Shown here piece after piece: positions 21,942 to 34,908 of a stretch of 64,000 nucleotides of DNA. Each line of letters opens with the position of its first letter. Within the stretch, counting starts at the first letter, position 1. The translations under genes and the position numbers were made by a program. The stretch lies in the NCBI GenBank assembly GCA_028023455.1, contig JAQFVV010012983.1:126001-190000 (forward strand). Direction: 5' to 3'. The notes under the pieces were generated by a model. The model worked only from the letters and a program-made list of their open reading frames with translations, was not told where the DNA came from and did not search any database. Origin of the DNA: Epiperipatus broadwayi. Lineage: Eukaryota > Onychophora > Udeonychophora > Euonychophora > Peripatidae.

Positions 21942-22318
21942 CACATGATCACCATCTCCGTTAAAGAGCCAAAGACACCAAAATGTATGGGTGCTGAACT
22001 GAGTTCAGACCCATATGACTATATAAGCTATTGAGCTTAGATTGAAAATATTTTGTGTTTTCAATTTCATTTTCATAGTTTTATAGTTAAGTAGAGATAA
22101 AAGGTGTTTGCTGGAGAGTTGCATTAGATCCTAAGATCTAGATGCAGTGCTCTCAGGTTCAAAGCTCCTCACTGATGAAGGCCACAAGCCAGAAACTAGT
22201 ATGGAGATATTGGATGAGTAGGCATTAGATAGGGATTTTATGCACAAGCCTTCTGGCATCCATTGGTTATTCTGGTTAACACAGGGTGGCACTACTGTAT
22301 GGAGAGTTTTGCCTTGAT
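21942..22318 (+). mobile_element. Family B hammerhead element, single unit with 13-bp target duplication
   Basis: A 377-bp insertion flanked by exact copies of TATAATCAGCTAT at 21929-21941 and 22319-22331. It matches the plus-arm units of the array at 48622-50123 from the GACACCAAAA region through the ribozyme to the GGCACTACT end. The exact 13-bp duplication fixes both ends and shows that a single unit can insert alone. No ORF. Confidence 0.85.
22150..22222 (+). ncRNA. Hammerhead ribozyme B1
   Basis: CTGATGA at 22172-22178, helix II GGC/GCC with loop CACAA flanked by an A-A mismatch, GAAA, palindromic helix III CTAG, then TA with predicted cleavage after 22201 (other copies have TC). Helix I pairs partly; here it is TGGAGA with TCCTCA. 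The A-A at the base of helix II is unusual. Confidence 0.65.
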
Positions 22319-22331
22319 TATAATCAGCTAT

Positions 22332-22799
22332 ATTGACATATTGATAGAATATTTGTTAGTGGGCAAATAATGCCTAGATAAATTGTTTGAAAAAAGAAAA
22401 ATCTCTCTGGGTATTTGAGAAATAGTTCTTATAATAAATTAAAGCAACAAAAAGCTGGCAAAATAGCATCATTAGTAGTTATTTATCAGAAGTTAAATTT
22501 TATTGATGAAACCAGAACCTCTTCTCCAATCTTTTTGGCACGTTCTTTTAATTTTTAAATAGTTTCAGCTAAATTGCTTTGTTTTAAAAATTTTCAACCA
22601 ATTTTTTTCATCTTCTATAATCTCTTTCTCTTGCTCCCTAAGTTCAAGTTCATTTTATTATCTTTTTTATTGATCAATGAAAGTCACGATTGTAGCTTTT
22701 TAATATACATTCATTATTTTCTTTTGTTATTACTGCATCAAAACTCATCCACCTAACTTATTGTTCAAAAATTACTTTATTGCTTGTATTTATATAATG
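22332..22799. other. No gene recognised
   Basis: AT-rich sequence with chance frames only. Confidence 0.6.
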
Positions 22800-23450
22800 A
22801 ACTTTTTCCATCATCTAATATAAGTATTGAATGCCTTTAGAAAAATGTAACTTTATTTAAATTTCCAATTGTATTCACCTGTTAGTAATACCACACAGGT
22901 TAGTATATGCACAATGTTTCAAGAGTTATTATTCTCCTTTCTTCTTTAGGTATTGTTGGCCTGACTAGCAGCAGTACTAGCTTGGGAATTGAACCTGGAC
23001 CCTTAGATTCTATAGGTTGGTATATGCACAATGTTTCAAAATATATTATTCTCCTCTCTTCTTCATGTATTGCTGGCCTGACCAGCAGCAGTACTAGCAT
23101 GGGAATTGAACCTAGACCCTTAGATTCTACAGGTTAGTATATGCACAATATTTTAAGAGGTATTATTCTCCTTTCTTCTTCAGGTGTTGGTGGCCTAACC
23201 AGTGATAATACTAGCATGGGAATCGAACCTGGATCTTTCCATTGAATATCTAAGGGTACCGGTTTTATTCCCATGCTAGTACTGTCAGACCACCAACATC
23301 TGAAGAAGAGAGAATAATACTTCTCAAAACATTGTGGATATACTAGCCTGTGTGTTATTAGTAACAGTTGAATATATTTGGAAAATTTAAATCAAGTTCA
23401 ATTTTTCTAAACACATTATTAAAATACTATCATCACAAACCTTCAGGAAA
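22800..23450. mobile_element. Family C fold-back repeat with three tandem 117-bp units
   Basis: Minus-oriented units start at 22897, 23014 and 23131 (period 117) and face a plus-oriented arm at 23245-23450. Each unit carries a GGTTCAATTCCC-type word like a Pol III B box and, further on, a TGAAGAAG...GAAACATTGTGC motif resembling a decayed hammerhead. The outer ends match family C at 43420-43925. Short frames crossing it are artefacts of the repetition. Confidence 0.7.
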
Positions 23451-24059
23451 ATACTTTATTCCTCTCTCCAGAATTGTATAATACACATCTATCAGCCAAT
23501 GCTGAGCAGTGATACAGATTTAGTGTGAGTATCTTTATAATTCTCAACTTGACTTTAAAAAATTTCAATTATCTAAAATCATTTTTCTTCTTCTTGTAGA
23601 TCTTAAATCTTTAAGTCATATACTATTAGGCTATTATAGTAAATGTGTTTCATAAAATGATGGATCACAACTATCAATAAGAACTTCTTCAACAATAGAC
23701 TGGCTTCTATGTCTTATAATCATGACAAATATAAAAACTTCAGTTATTCAAAAAATAAAAATTAAGATTAAAATCTTAGTAATGAAAATAAGAAAAATCT
23801 CATATCCTATTAACCCATTTATTTGTGATGTCCATCACCTGAAGTTTAAATCCTGGCCAGGAAAAGTTTAAAATGTATTTTATTGCACACACAGACTTAA
23901 GGTTTTATTAAGACATCTAGCCATAATCAATTTAGTCAGTCAACTATATATTGATTATAATTTTGCTGTTATTATCTAAAGGATGAATATATTAGGTAGT
24001 ACTATTTTAAGCCAATAAAGATCACATGATCATCATTTTTTATGCTTACTTATAACTGT
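23451..24059. other. No gene recognised
   Basis: AT-rich sequence, nothing identified. Confidence 0.6.
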
Positions 24060-24260
24060 TATTAAATGGTGGCTTCTGGAGGGTTGCATTAGATTCTAAG
24101 ATCTAGGTGCAGTGCTCTCAGATCCAAGACACCTCACTGACAAAGGCCACAAGCCAGAAACTAGTCTGGGGATATTGTATGAGTAGGCATTAGATGGTGA
24201 TTTTATGCACAAGCTTTCTGGCTTGCACTGAGTGTCAATACTGTGGAAAGTTTTGTCTAT
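24060..24260 (+). mobile_element. Family B hammerhead element, decayed partial copy
   Basis: About 200 bp matching family B from the GGTTGCATTAGAT region through GGCACT-type sequence. The ribozyme core reads CTGACAA instead of CTGANGA, so it should be inactive. Ends are not defined. Confidence 0.7.
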
Positions 24261-24314
24261 TTAGTACCATTTTTGTCATATGAATATTAGTGCACTAACT
24301 ATAAAACAAAATAT

Positions 24315-24404
24315 GATTGCAACATAAGCCTTTGATGAAAGAAGCTTCATATTCCTGTGGATTGCAACATAAGCCTTTGATGAAAGAAGCTTCATATTCT
24401 TGTG
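24315..24404 (+). repeat. 45-bp tandem duplication
   Basis: Two adjacent copies of a 45-base unit starting GATTGCAACATAAGCC, differing at one base (C/T). Confidence 0.9.
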
Positions 24405-25573
24405 GGTTTTACTGTCTTTGATTACCTTCAGACTCAACTTTTAGTAAAAATAACCATAGTGCCATAAATATATTAAGACAATCATGAAATAATATTGGAA
24501 GGATTTTTTTCTATAATAAATCAAAAAATTATAACAGACCATTTTGTTTTCATATATTTAAATGGGCTATAAAACGACAATCCCAAAACCATGCTTATTA
24601 AGCATAGCTGTAATATTAATTATTAGTAATAAATTTTTTGTTGCTATCATTTCTATTTGTAGATTTGATCTATGACATCTATAACATGATTAACATGAGA
24701 GTATGCTATATGCAATAGTTCTTTCTCTCTTACAATAAAATTAAGGCATTCAATTTTTATTCATTTTTTTAAATATTAATTTATGCCAAATTTATTTTAT
24801 AATATTTGTATTTCATTTATAAAAGTACAGTTATGTTCACATAAAAGATGTTTCATGATTTACTTCTAAATAACACATTTTTGGAACAATATCTATGATA
24901 ATACAAGAATCTATTTTGTTGCTATAATAAACTTGAATAATCAGTGTTTACCAGTTTGTTAATTCATTTAATCCATATTATCAAACTGATTTCCAGTTTA
25001 TTTTTTTATCAATAAAGGCATGATATCTTATATATAAACTCTGTATGGTTAATGTATGTTTGTCCATAAAGCTGTCACATATCAAATTCATGAAGGAATT
25101 AATTCTACCATTAACAAATTTTTTAATGAAGTAGTTGTCCATAATGTCAAATTCACATAACAAATATAACAAGTATATTTAAAAATTTTAAATTTATAAA
25201 TTTAGCTTTATTAATAGTTTTATGTGCCTGACCTAAATGTATTAATATTTTGCCATATAATGATGGCATTTCAGGCTGGCACACATCAATTTATAATATT
25301 TTACTGGGTAATCATGATCTTTCAGGATGGTTCACATTTATTTATATAATACTTTGATGGATAATGATGGCCTTTTAAACGAGGTATATAATATTAAAAT
25401 CTTTTGTTTAATTTACATTAAATCTTTAAAAAAAATTGTTAAAGCAACCATTTAAAATCAATAATGGTATCTGGTTCTGAAATAAAAGTATGTGATGTGA
25501 TGCACTGTGACTTCTCCTTATACAGAGTCAGGAATCTCTCAGTAGCTATGCCCAGAGAAACCTGTTAGCCACT
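24405..25573. other. No gene recognised
   Basis: AT-rich. A loose ~64-bp tandem pattern (TAATGATGGCATTTCAGG-like) occurs at about 25255-25380. Confidence 0.55.
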
Positions 25574-25909
25574 TTACCTTCCCCTTCCATTCCCCATTCT
25601 AAGCTTTCCCATAATCTGCTCCATCCCATTTTCACAACATAATTTTGTCAACTCCAGGGCCTTTACATTCAAACCCCCCTTATCTTTTCCCAAACCCAGC
25701 ATAAAAACTAATAACCCACTATCTGTATAATCACTTTGTTTATATTTATTCTTCCACAACTTTTTTATTTGTAACCTTTCTGCTTTCAGGCCTTTACATT
25801 TAATTAACAGATGCCTAATATTTTCTATGCCTTCCTTGCACAACTTGCAGACTAAATCACCCACATTTTTCCATTTATGTGTATATTTCTTTATTGCTAA
25901 AGATTCCAT
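25574..25909 (-). pseudogene. LINE (non-LTR retrotransposon) C-terminal tail
   Basis: A 111-codon minus-strand frame. Residues about 21-38 form C-x2-C-x8-H-x4-C (CKLC ... RHLLIKC), the zinc motif found at the C-terminus of many LINE reverse transcriptases. Basic and hydrophobic helices follow. No reverse transcriptase or endonuclease domain lies upstream, and the degraded gypsy element starts ~100 bp beyond the frame's 5' end. It is most likely a 5'-truncated LINE remnant. The clade is not determined. Confidence 0.65.
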
Positions 25910-26016
25910 TTATTTTCTACTACAAGGTTTATGAGTGTTTCAGTCACTCATTTGTAAAACAGTTTTAAAAGGGTTTGTCAGAAGTCTAGTATGTTTATAA
26001 TTATTATGATAATATA

Positions 26017-29000
26017 ATCACCATCAAATCTGTTTATAACAAATTTCTGGTCCACATTCTTTAGTGCTATGAATTTAATATTCATTTTGTTAATCACCAA
26101 AATTTTCAGTGGAAGGGACAATACAAACCATGAATCTGCCTCAAAGTGCATTGACTAAAACTATCAGAATGAATAGGATTATGATAAGTGTCCCAGATAA
26201 CTGTGATAAATATATTTAATTGTCCCCAGTATATTTTTAAGCATCAATTTATCGACCTCAAGTGCCAATCTACTAGATGCAGTAAGAATTACAGTTGTAA
26301 TTATGTGTATATTATGAGATGTATATCAAAAATCTTTTATTTATTGGTTCCCTAAAATTTAATAATGGTACAATACACTCAAATAATTTAAGTATAATGA
26401 TTAATGTACTAATTATGTTTAAATTCTTTATTACATTTAAGACATATTTGATAAATATGAAACATTTAAATATATATATTGAACAGGATGCTGTACTCCA
26501 TTCAAAGGTCCCTTCATAATTTTTATAAAGTTATTTAAAAGTTTTATAGGATATAGTGCATATCCGCAGCTATATTGTAAAATTCAGTAATTTTAAATTT
26601 TGTCTTCAACAAATTTTAGTTGTTAGTTTAAAATAAGTTTCTTCTGTCACTTTTTTTTAAAATCAAATTGTAAAAACATTCCCAGTTAAAAGTTTTAATC
26701 TTTGTTGTTTTTTTTTTTTTTAGAAAGCTTTTAATTTTGAAAAGATAATTGCATTCCTGTTTCTTTTATTTGAATTACAATCCATTTTTAGTTTAGTTTT
26801 AAAAGCAGAGATTTAATTTTGTGTTGTTTTTTTCTATAAGATAATCCCTGGTTAGAATTCTTAATTAAGGTTGAGCGGGAGATAGAGATTTGCCCTGGGC
26901 TAAGTCTTATAATTGAAAAACAAGAAAGATTACATGGGAAATAGAGAGAGGATATAAATAACCCCCAGAATTTTGGACAAGATTATTCTTGGCAGGTCAA
27001 GCTAATTCTGCTTGAAGGAGATAGATTCAGCTTTTAACAATTCCACTATTCATTTTCACACAGTTATATTAGCTTGCTAAGATTCGTACTGTGTTGGCAG
27101 TCCAGTCATATTTTTTTCTTAAACTTTGCTTTTGCAAGATGTCTAAATTCACCACTATCATGCCATAAAAAGTCTGTAGTAAAAAGGATTCTGAAATATG
27201 CCTCTACACTTGCCACCATAAAGAAATAAAGACACTGAAAATTTGAACTCAAAATAAATGTGCACACACACTTCTTGAAAAATCAGGGGACTCTACTTTA
27301 ATATTAGGTAACATATTTCTTATTCTTTCCAGGGTATATAATTCTTTAGGTAAATCTCTGCTCAATCCAAAAATAAACCTGTTGTATAAAGTTTTACTAG
27401 TTAATTAATCTCACAATTATTATATGTGTTTACTTTTCTCTATATTTATAGTGTGTCTTGGAATCTTAGTTTTAAGATTCCAAATTTGTTTTCAATTTTA
27501 TTTATTGAGGAGGGTACTGTGAGATTATATTTTAAACACTTACTATGCCTTCTTTGTTATTACTAACTCTTGCTAAATGTTTTGCCTGATCTTTGTAATT
27601 TCATTTTGCTCACATTTCCCTCTTTTATTATAATGAAGTTAAATTTAAATATATTTAGTTTGCATTTCCTGCAAACCATAAATCTTTTGGTTGGCAGTTT
27701 ATCATGTTTGTTAGTGTAGTTTTTCTGAAGTTGGAGATTTTATTTCATTTTTAGATTATGTAAGATCGTAATCATTCTTCAAGTTTTTTGTCTTGTATGT
27801 GAAATTAACCATGAATTGCCTTGAATGTGATATATAATGAGCTATCCTGCAGACAATATGATGTCTTTAGTTCCAAGGTACTGGAGAATGCTCATCTCAT
27901 GCTGTTCGTTAATTTCCTACAAGCCTATTTCTATTTTTTTGTATCTCTGAATTAAGAAACTAGAATTGTTGTTCTTTTATATATTGCCAGCAGGAAGCTA
28001 CTATTAATTCCCTTTTAAATTGTAGGTGAGAAAATGAATCTTTTAATGTTTTAATATTTACAGAACTCATATACATTCTCTGATGAATATGCTTATAAAA
28101 ATCTAGATCAGACTTTCGTATTCAGTTTGCTAGATTTAATTTAGTTTGTTTATTGAATTTAATAAAATGTTCAAATTAGTTTAAACTTAATTTTGCTAAT
28201 GTTTGTCTTAGTGTTTTTATTTTTTTCAATTGTCTGAACAATATTTAAGATCTCTTGCTGTCTCCATGAGTCCAGTCAGTGCAAACTATCATCACCATCC
28301 ACTTTTGATCACTGTAAACAAATTTTCCAGATATGCAATGATCTGGTGATGCTCCCCCTGATCAAAAATAGATTGAGTGATTGTTACAATATATAACAAA
28401 ATAATACCTTTGTTCCCAGGAACTTATAAGATTACTATATGTTGGTAAGCTTACATTTTGAAGACTGGCCATATACATTATTCTGAACAGTTCATTCTTT
28501 GTTTCATTTCTGGGTGTTCAATCTTCAGTTAAAGGTCACATTTAAGATTTCCTGTAGTTGTCAGCAGAAGTCTTTAAAGCAATAGTTGGCTGTGATAGGC
28601 AGGCAGCAGGGTTTTCGATGATTTACAAAAAAAAATACAAATATTTCACCACACAATCAATTTTCAATCTTAATATTTTAATTGACATTCTTACTATTTA
28701 TCAGATTAGTTTAAAATAAAATTATTTCTTATCTGCTTTGTTCAAAAACTATTTTTGTACAATTACATCAGCTTTCTTTTGTCCAATTACAAAATTTGAA
28801 CAAAAGAAGAAAAAAATAACCTTTTACAGTAAATGTAGATTTTTGAAGAATTTGGAAATATAACAGTGGAAAGACAAATAAACAAAACAAAGAAAATATA
28901 TATAGAAAATGACTTTATTTCCCAATTCCAGATTTATTTCAGTGATAATAATTTAAAAAAAGTTCATTCAATAGATTTCCAAATTAGATTTTATATATTA

Positions 29001-29201
29001 TTAACACAAATTATTATTATTATTATTTTTTACTTTAATGTCTTCTCATAATATTTATAATTTAAAAAGAAAATATCTTTATTTCTATATATATGGATGT
29101 TGATTATATATTGACCACATGTATACATATGTGCAGAATTTAACGGTTTTGTGATAAGTAATTGGCTCTTATAACAGGATTTGAACCTAGTTTCTGTTAC
29201 A
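26017..29201 (-). repeat. 3' LTR of the degraded gypsy element, split by a solo LTR
   Basis: Starts on the minus strand with TGTAACAG at 29201, just after the polypurine tract. Segments 26017-26479 and 28395-29201 match 32962-33940 and 33940-34908. The part between (26480-28388) is absent from the other copy, which marks it as a later insertion. Confidence 0.7.
26480..28388 (+). repeat. Solo LTR, type G, copy 1
   Basis: A 1.9 kb segment with TG...CA ends (TGAACAGG ... ATTGTTACA), flanked by ATATAT on both sides. The uninterrupted site is seen in the sister LTR near 33940. An inverted relative lies at 40219-42397. No coding domain was found, so it is taken as a solo LTR of an unidentified retrotransposon. 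A non-autonomous element of another class is not excluded. Confidence 0.6.
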
Positions 29202-29215
29202 TTACCTCCCCCATT
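29202..29215 (-). promoter_or_regulatory. Polypurine tract of the degraded gypsy element
   Basis: On the minus strand AATGGGGGAGGTAA directly precedes the TG start of the 3' LTR. It is nearly the same as the tract at 5643-5654. Confidence 0.7.
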
Positions 29216-29559
29216 AGGAAGCCTTCAAAATGGGATTACCGTATTTTGATAGTTCTGAGACATTAGTTTATATGCTATCTTTTGCTCGATCCCCACAAAT
29301 TTTGACAATTAAAGCCCATTAAATTTCAAAGTGTTCAACTTTCCATCTAATTATATACTTGATCTCTACAACAATACTTTTCTTTTCTTTTAAGTTCAAT
29401 TCTACTCTTATTATATGATCAAAATATTTGATGTGACTAATTGAGATGAAAACTACATATTTATAAATAATTACACATAATTTACATGATCAGCAACATG
29501 TACACACACATACAAGCAAAAAAAAATTATTTTAATGATTGGTTATTATCAATTTTTGT

Positions 29560-30439
29560 AATGATTGGGTTCAGGGATTTCCATGGTCTTACCATTTCTA
29601 ATTTCCTTTCTCCAGTCTAGCAACTTATTATAATCTTGGTTGCTTATATCTATCACATTCAGTAAGTCTGCCAAATCCTCAATTGATTTTGTTCCATTTT
29701 CCAGTATCATTTGTTCAGTTCTGAAAAGCAGATTTCACCTTACCATCCTGACAATCTGTTTTTCCATCATATTATATGTGATAAAAGTTTACAAACTCTC
29801 CACTTGACACTGGAAAAATTTGAGAATTCTCATTTCAAACCACTCTATATTTTTCCTGCATTGTATAATATCTTAACCCTGCCTGATGCTCATGCAACCA
29901 AAAGGTGTCCCTCACCATTTTTTGGTAGGTTGGTGGAATGGGTAATCCCATCACAGTAGAGCATTTCCTATTAAATCACTACAGGCAATCACTATTTTGC
30001 TCTCTTCTGATATCGGGTTAATAGTGAATTAATTTTGCAGTCTCTTTAGATGTTTGACAGATGCCTCCCCTATCTGTCCAGTGAATGTCCTCATCTTTAG
30101 AAACTGATTTATGCTATTCTGAGATGAAAATTCTCCCCCTATGAATTGTTGGCATCCTGCCATATTATCCCTCATGGTTAAGTCCTCATTTTCTTTTTCC
30201 AAAGTCACCTTTTTTACCTCATTTCACTAATGTTACCATTTATTTCTATTTTATCTTTTTCTCTCTTTTTGGATTTTTTTTTTCAATGCCATAATTCTTA
30301 GGTCACATTTATCTTGGTTTTTCTAATATCATATTCATCTGTTTTTGTATTTCCCCAAACTTTAACTCCATTCTTTTCTCAAGTTCCTCAAATTTTTTAC
30401 CATCAACTCCATTATCCCTGTTTCTTTTTCCTTGTCTTT
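29560..30439 (-). pseudogene. gag: Degraded gypsy Gag (coiled coil and capsid)
   Basis: Reading leftwards on the minus strand, a charged N-terminal region (FEELEKRMELKFGEIQKQM) is followed by capsid pieces in changing frames: MRTFTGQIGEASVKHL, ESKIVIACSDLIGNALLWDG and EKQIVRMVR. These match the order and wording of the Gag at 645-1800 (FTGREG, ACIAIACSHLREEARTWW, EKQIVQIVKRNL). Several stops and frameshifts make it non-functional. The N-terminus continues at 32568-32582 beyond an inserted solo LTR. Confidence 0.7.
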
Positions 30440-30444
30440 AATAT

Positions 30445-32567
30445 TATAACGATCCAAACAAAGTGGGAGATTGCATCGCACCGCACCGCACTACCAAGGG
30501 CGCCATCTAGGCATTTGAGCCTAGAAAAATTTATAAAGTAGGCAGATACGCGCTGTTAGGATTCCACTTTATTTACATATTTAGATCGTTAGCCCATTGT
30601 CACTAGCTCAGTGGAGACGCAGAGATAAAAATCTATAAATTTAGATATAAATATAAAAAAATAATAAAAGCCACTGCCAGAAATTAACACAGAAAAATAT
30701 TTATTTACGCACATATAAAATCATTCTAAACCCGAGGAATAAGTTTAACATTTAGATTTTTATATTAACTTTTAATTTTACATTTAAAATAGCTTGCTAT
30801 AATGTTTAATATTTTATTTAGAGGGTCGGGTATGAATAGGCTACATAGATCTGCATTTGAAAAGACAATATTCTTCCCTTATTTAACCCTAGGCTAAAAA
30901 TTCAAAGTCAAACTGATGCCAACCATCCGATACACTTATGTATCCAATGTAGCATGAAAATACAACGGCACTAAATAGACTATACTGTCAGGAATGCACA
31001 TCTGAACAGTATAGTGAGAAGACATTGTTGCTCTCCACCACCAGGAATGCTACTTCTGATGGCGAGTAGAACAATAAACATAAAACTCCATAGGAATGGA
31101 TTGCGTCTTGCGTCTTACTATCCAATTCCATAGGCAACAGAGGGTGTGCGGCGTATATATGTAATCCTGCACGTGGCCGATCTCCTGCTACATTTACTAC
31201 CTACATATATATATCGAAACCATTGAGCAAATTCAACCACGAAACAAATAACCTAAGATTACCCTCCCTTAATATAACTTTACAAAACTATATAGCCGTT
31301 CACGCCCAACTTAAATTTATCATTTAGATATGTTCGCACAGATAACTTTTATACAATTTGTTTTAAAATGTTGGGTATAGATCGATTACATAGATTCCAC
31401 GGTCAAAACATTTCAAAATAAGCATAAACGATCAAAATACAAAATTATTGATACCGACAATCGCAGAGGGAAACTTATAAGTAACCCAATAGTATTCACC
31501 ATAAGATACTTGCGTTGTCACCAATAACTTAAAAGACATCCGAATAAATACATTTTAGATACTCACCGTAAGGTATCATTATTTATCGAATGTCTATATA
31601 TTTTGATCAAATATGAAAACCAAAATATAATTAACCGCAAACGAATCCATGCAAGCGTCTATAAACAACTTAAATTTCATACATTTAAAATTTAAACAAT
31701 AAATAATTTATACAATTAAAATAAATGGAAATGATTTTTTTATCAATAACAAACATATAAAATTAAACATCAATTGATTTTAAACTTAAAGGTCAAATAG
31801 AAATTCCATTTTAACATTTAAATTGCTTTCACGAAAGTTCTTAATTATTTAAAAAAATTTTTTAAGTTCATTGTCGATAGCTTACAGTAGCAGAGTCCAG
31901 GTTCTTGTTTTATATTCCCGTGACTTCTCGTTTAGAAGATAATGTTCTGGAGGTGGCATTAGCTGGTTCCTTTTGGTATCTCAATCAGTTCATTTTTAAA
32001 AATAGAGAGTGAGGTATGTGCGTCCTACCCCATCTCTCACAACAAACAGCTGGAACTGCCCAATACTCAATATTTCTCCTTTTTATATTATCCACACGGA
32101 TTCAAACAACAAAACGTCACCAATCCATCACTTTCGTTAGGGTCCGAGCCAAGGCTTGGTGCTTCCATTGGTCCAGCTAATTTCTCTTATCTAATTTCCA
32201 TCTGACCCTTTAATTACATAAGAGCCTTGAGGGCTAGCTTGTTTTTCAAATAATAAACAATCACTTCCAGTTATAGATTACAGGAATTAATTAATATCTG
32301 TTTTTATTTTAACTTATATTAAATATTTTAATATTTAACACTTGTATTTTTTTATCAAAAAAAAAAAAAATACGTTCAAATACCTTTTTTTATTTATATA
32401 TAAAAAAAAAATATTTTTAAAGTTTAGCATCTGTGCGAATATATATATTTAACAACATTTTAATTTTAGCGTCTAGTTTTTTTATAGATTTTTAATACAT
32501 TTATTTTTATTTGCGAACTTTGTTTTTCTTTTAAATTAATGTAACGACATATCTATATATCGTTACA
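30445..32567 (+). repeat. Solo LTR, type H, copy 1, inserted in gag
   Basis: A 2.1 kb segment with ends TATAACGAT and ATCGTTACA, flanked by AATAT at 30440-30444 and 32568-32572. The minus-strand gag reading frame continues across the insertion. A close inverted copy is at 36839-38897. It holds relatively GC-rich patches (30460-30620, 31080-31200) but no coding domain. The ends are imperfect TG...CA; a DNA transposon with ~9-bp terminal inverted repeats is an alternative. Confidence 0.65.
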
Positions 32568-32961
32568 AATATCTTGATCCATTTTCTTTTTTGTTTTGCA
32601 ATCTTGTTTTCGTGTGTTTTTTTTACTTTATTCTACAACTGCTTACTAATTCTATTTTTGACTTAGTTCTCTTTATTCATGTTATTACTTCTACTTATAA
32701 TTTCTTTTCATCTATTTATTAACAAACATGCTGAACTTACCACCCAACCCCAAAATATGATATTGCCTGCTGTTTCTGTCTTGCTTATTTATTTATTGCT
32801 TAATTTTATTTTCTTAGTTTCTGTTTCTTTCATCCCTCCTACTCAGTTACACTCTTTTCTTTGAAGCCCATCATTGGGTGTCCATTGCAATGGGTGTACC
32901 CCTTATTTAATGTATAAACTTTATACTTTCCTTTTAATCTCAACAATGATGAACATATAGA
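32568..32961 (-). other. Gag start and leader of the degraded gypsy element
   Basis: Minus-strand region between the 5' LTR and the inserted solo LTR. A minus-strand ATG at 32582-32580 begins MDQD, which runs into the gag frame on the far side of the insertion. No primer-binding site was recognised. Confidence 0.4.
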
Positions 32962-34908
32962 CACCATCAAACCTGTGTGTAACCAATTTCTGGTCAACAT
33001 TCTTTAGTGATATAAATTTAATATTCATTTTATTAATGACCAAAATTTTCAATCGGAGAAATAATATAGATAACGGATCTGCCCTGTAGTATATTAAATG
33101 AAACTATCAGAATGAATAGAACTATGATAAGTGCCCAGGATAACTGCAATGAATTATTCACCATATTTCCCCAATAAAGTATCTCCTTTAAGACTATGTA
33201 TTTAATTGTTCCTAATATATTTATGAGTGTTGATTTATTGACTTCAAGTGCCAATCTACTGGATACAATAAGAATTGCATCAGTAACATTCATTCAGTCA
33301 TTTCTCATATGTTCATTTGAGATATTCATTTAACCCATTCTAATTCAGAATCTCAGGGGGTGGTGGTGATGGCAACATTGGAGCACATGTATTGTCCACG
33401 AGTAAAAAGGTATGACAATTTCATTTGAATAATTTGTATAATACATATAAAGTCTCTTACCCATACATTTTTGTAAAATAAGCTTAATAAGATCTAATTC
33501 TAAAGTTGTCAGAATTTGTTATTTCAACACCCTAAAAGAATTATTTATTTTATAAACCCTCTATATTACTGGTTGTATAAATCTGTACACATATGCATAA
33601 TACAAGTAAGTAATTGATTATGACTATAATATACATATATATATATAAAACACAGAATTACTTCTCTATAAAACTGTCTGCTGGTTGAATGAAATATTAA
33701 AGCAGTTTTATAGAGAAGTAATTCTGTGTTTTTATTATGTTTTTATTTTTCCTTTAGTTAGTTCATATATATATAATGAAAAGAAGTACATCAAAAATCT
33801 TTTATTGATTGATTCCCTAACATTTAATAGTGGTCCAATATGCTCAAATAATTTAAATATAATAATTAATATGCTAATTATGTTTAAAATTATTATATTT
33901 AAGACATATTTGATAGATATAAAACACTTAATATATATATAACAAAATAATACCTTTGTTCCTGGGAACATATAAGATTATTATATGTCAGTAAGCTTAC
34001 ATTTTGAAGACCGGCCATATGCAATATTCTGAACAGTTCATTCTTTGTTTTTGTTTTGGGTGTCCAATCTTCAGTTGAGGGGTGCATTTAAGATTTTCTA
34101 TTGTTGTCAGCAGGTCTTTAAAGCAATAGTTGATGGTGATATGCAGGTGGCAGGATTTCTGATGACATGCTTTAGCTTTACCTCACTCTATTCATATCAC
34201 TTTTTTTCAGTCTCTGGTTTTACTTATTTGACCTTTTTACAACTTAATAATCATATTTTTTCTCTGTCCTTCTTTTATACCCCCCCCCCACCTTCCCAGA
34301 TGCCCTGAATTTTCTTTTTGAATCTTCTTTTCTTTAAGCCACATAAAAAAATACAGATATTTTGACACACAATCGATTTTCAATCTGATAAAATTTTAAT
34401 TGACATTCTTACAACAGATTGGTTTAAAATAAAATTATTTTTGATGTTTATCTGCTTTGATCAAAAACTATTTTTGTACATTTACGGCTGCTTCTTTTGT
34501 CTGATTACAAAATTTGAACAAAAGCAGAAAAAAATTTTTTTTACAGCAAATGTAGATTTTACATGAATTTGAACATATAACAGTGGAAAGATGTGTAAAC
34601 AAAACAATATATATATACAGAACGCGTATTTATCTCCCAATTCCAGATTTATTACAGTGATAATAAAAAAAAGTTTATTCAGTGGATTTCCAAATTAGAT
34701 TTTATATTTCATTAACACATTATTATTATTTTTAACTTTAATGTCTTCTCGTAATATTTATACTTTAAAAAGAAAATATCTATATTTCCGTATATATGTA
34801 TATTGGTTATATGTTGACCACGCATATACATATGAGCTGGATTTAAATAAAATTTTTATGATAAGTAATTTGCCTTTGCATCAAGGTTCAAACCTGGTTC
34901 CTGTTACA
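32962..34908 (-). repeat. 5' LTR of the degraded gypsy element
   Basis: Starts on the minus strand with TGTAACAGGAACC at 34908. It matches 26017-29201 except for the solo LTR missing here, a hairpin insertion near 33640-33740 and a C-run-containing insertion near 34200-34330. Confidence 0.65.
33648..33733. repeat. Small hairpin MITE
   Basis: Thirty-base arms (AACACAGAATTACTTCTCT and complement) around a 25-base loop, inside the 5' LTR and absent from the sister LTR. Confidence 0.7.

Larger units (their letters stand above)
26017..34908 (-). mobile_element. Degraded gypsy element, minus strand, with nested insertions
   Basis: Two related long repeats in the same orientation (26017-29201 and 32962-34908) bracket a gag relic and a polypurine tract, in the order expected for a minus-strand gypsy element. 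ATATA lies directly outside both ends (26012-26016 and 34909-34913), a likely 5-bp target duplication. pol is missing. A solo LTR (26480-28388) sits in the 3' LTR, another (30445-32567) sits in gag, and a hairpin (33648-33733) sits in the 5' LTR. Its gag and polypurine tract resemble those of the element at 1-7000. Confidence 0.7.

Noticed and set aside
22900-23137. Repetitive frames of 66 and 76 codons on opposite strands
   Set aside because: The repeated peptides come from the 117-bp tandem units, and both strands are open.
28080-28120. CTGATGA word at about 28083
   Set aside because: No GAAA block or helix II follows, so it is not a hammerhead.
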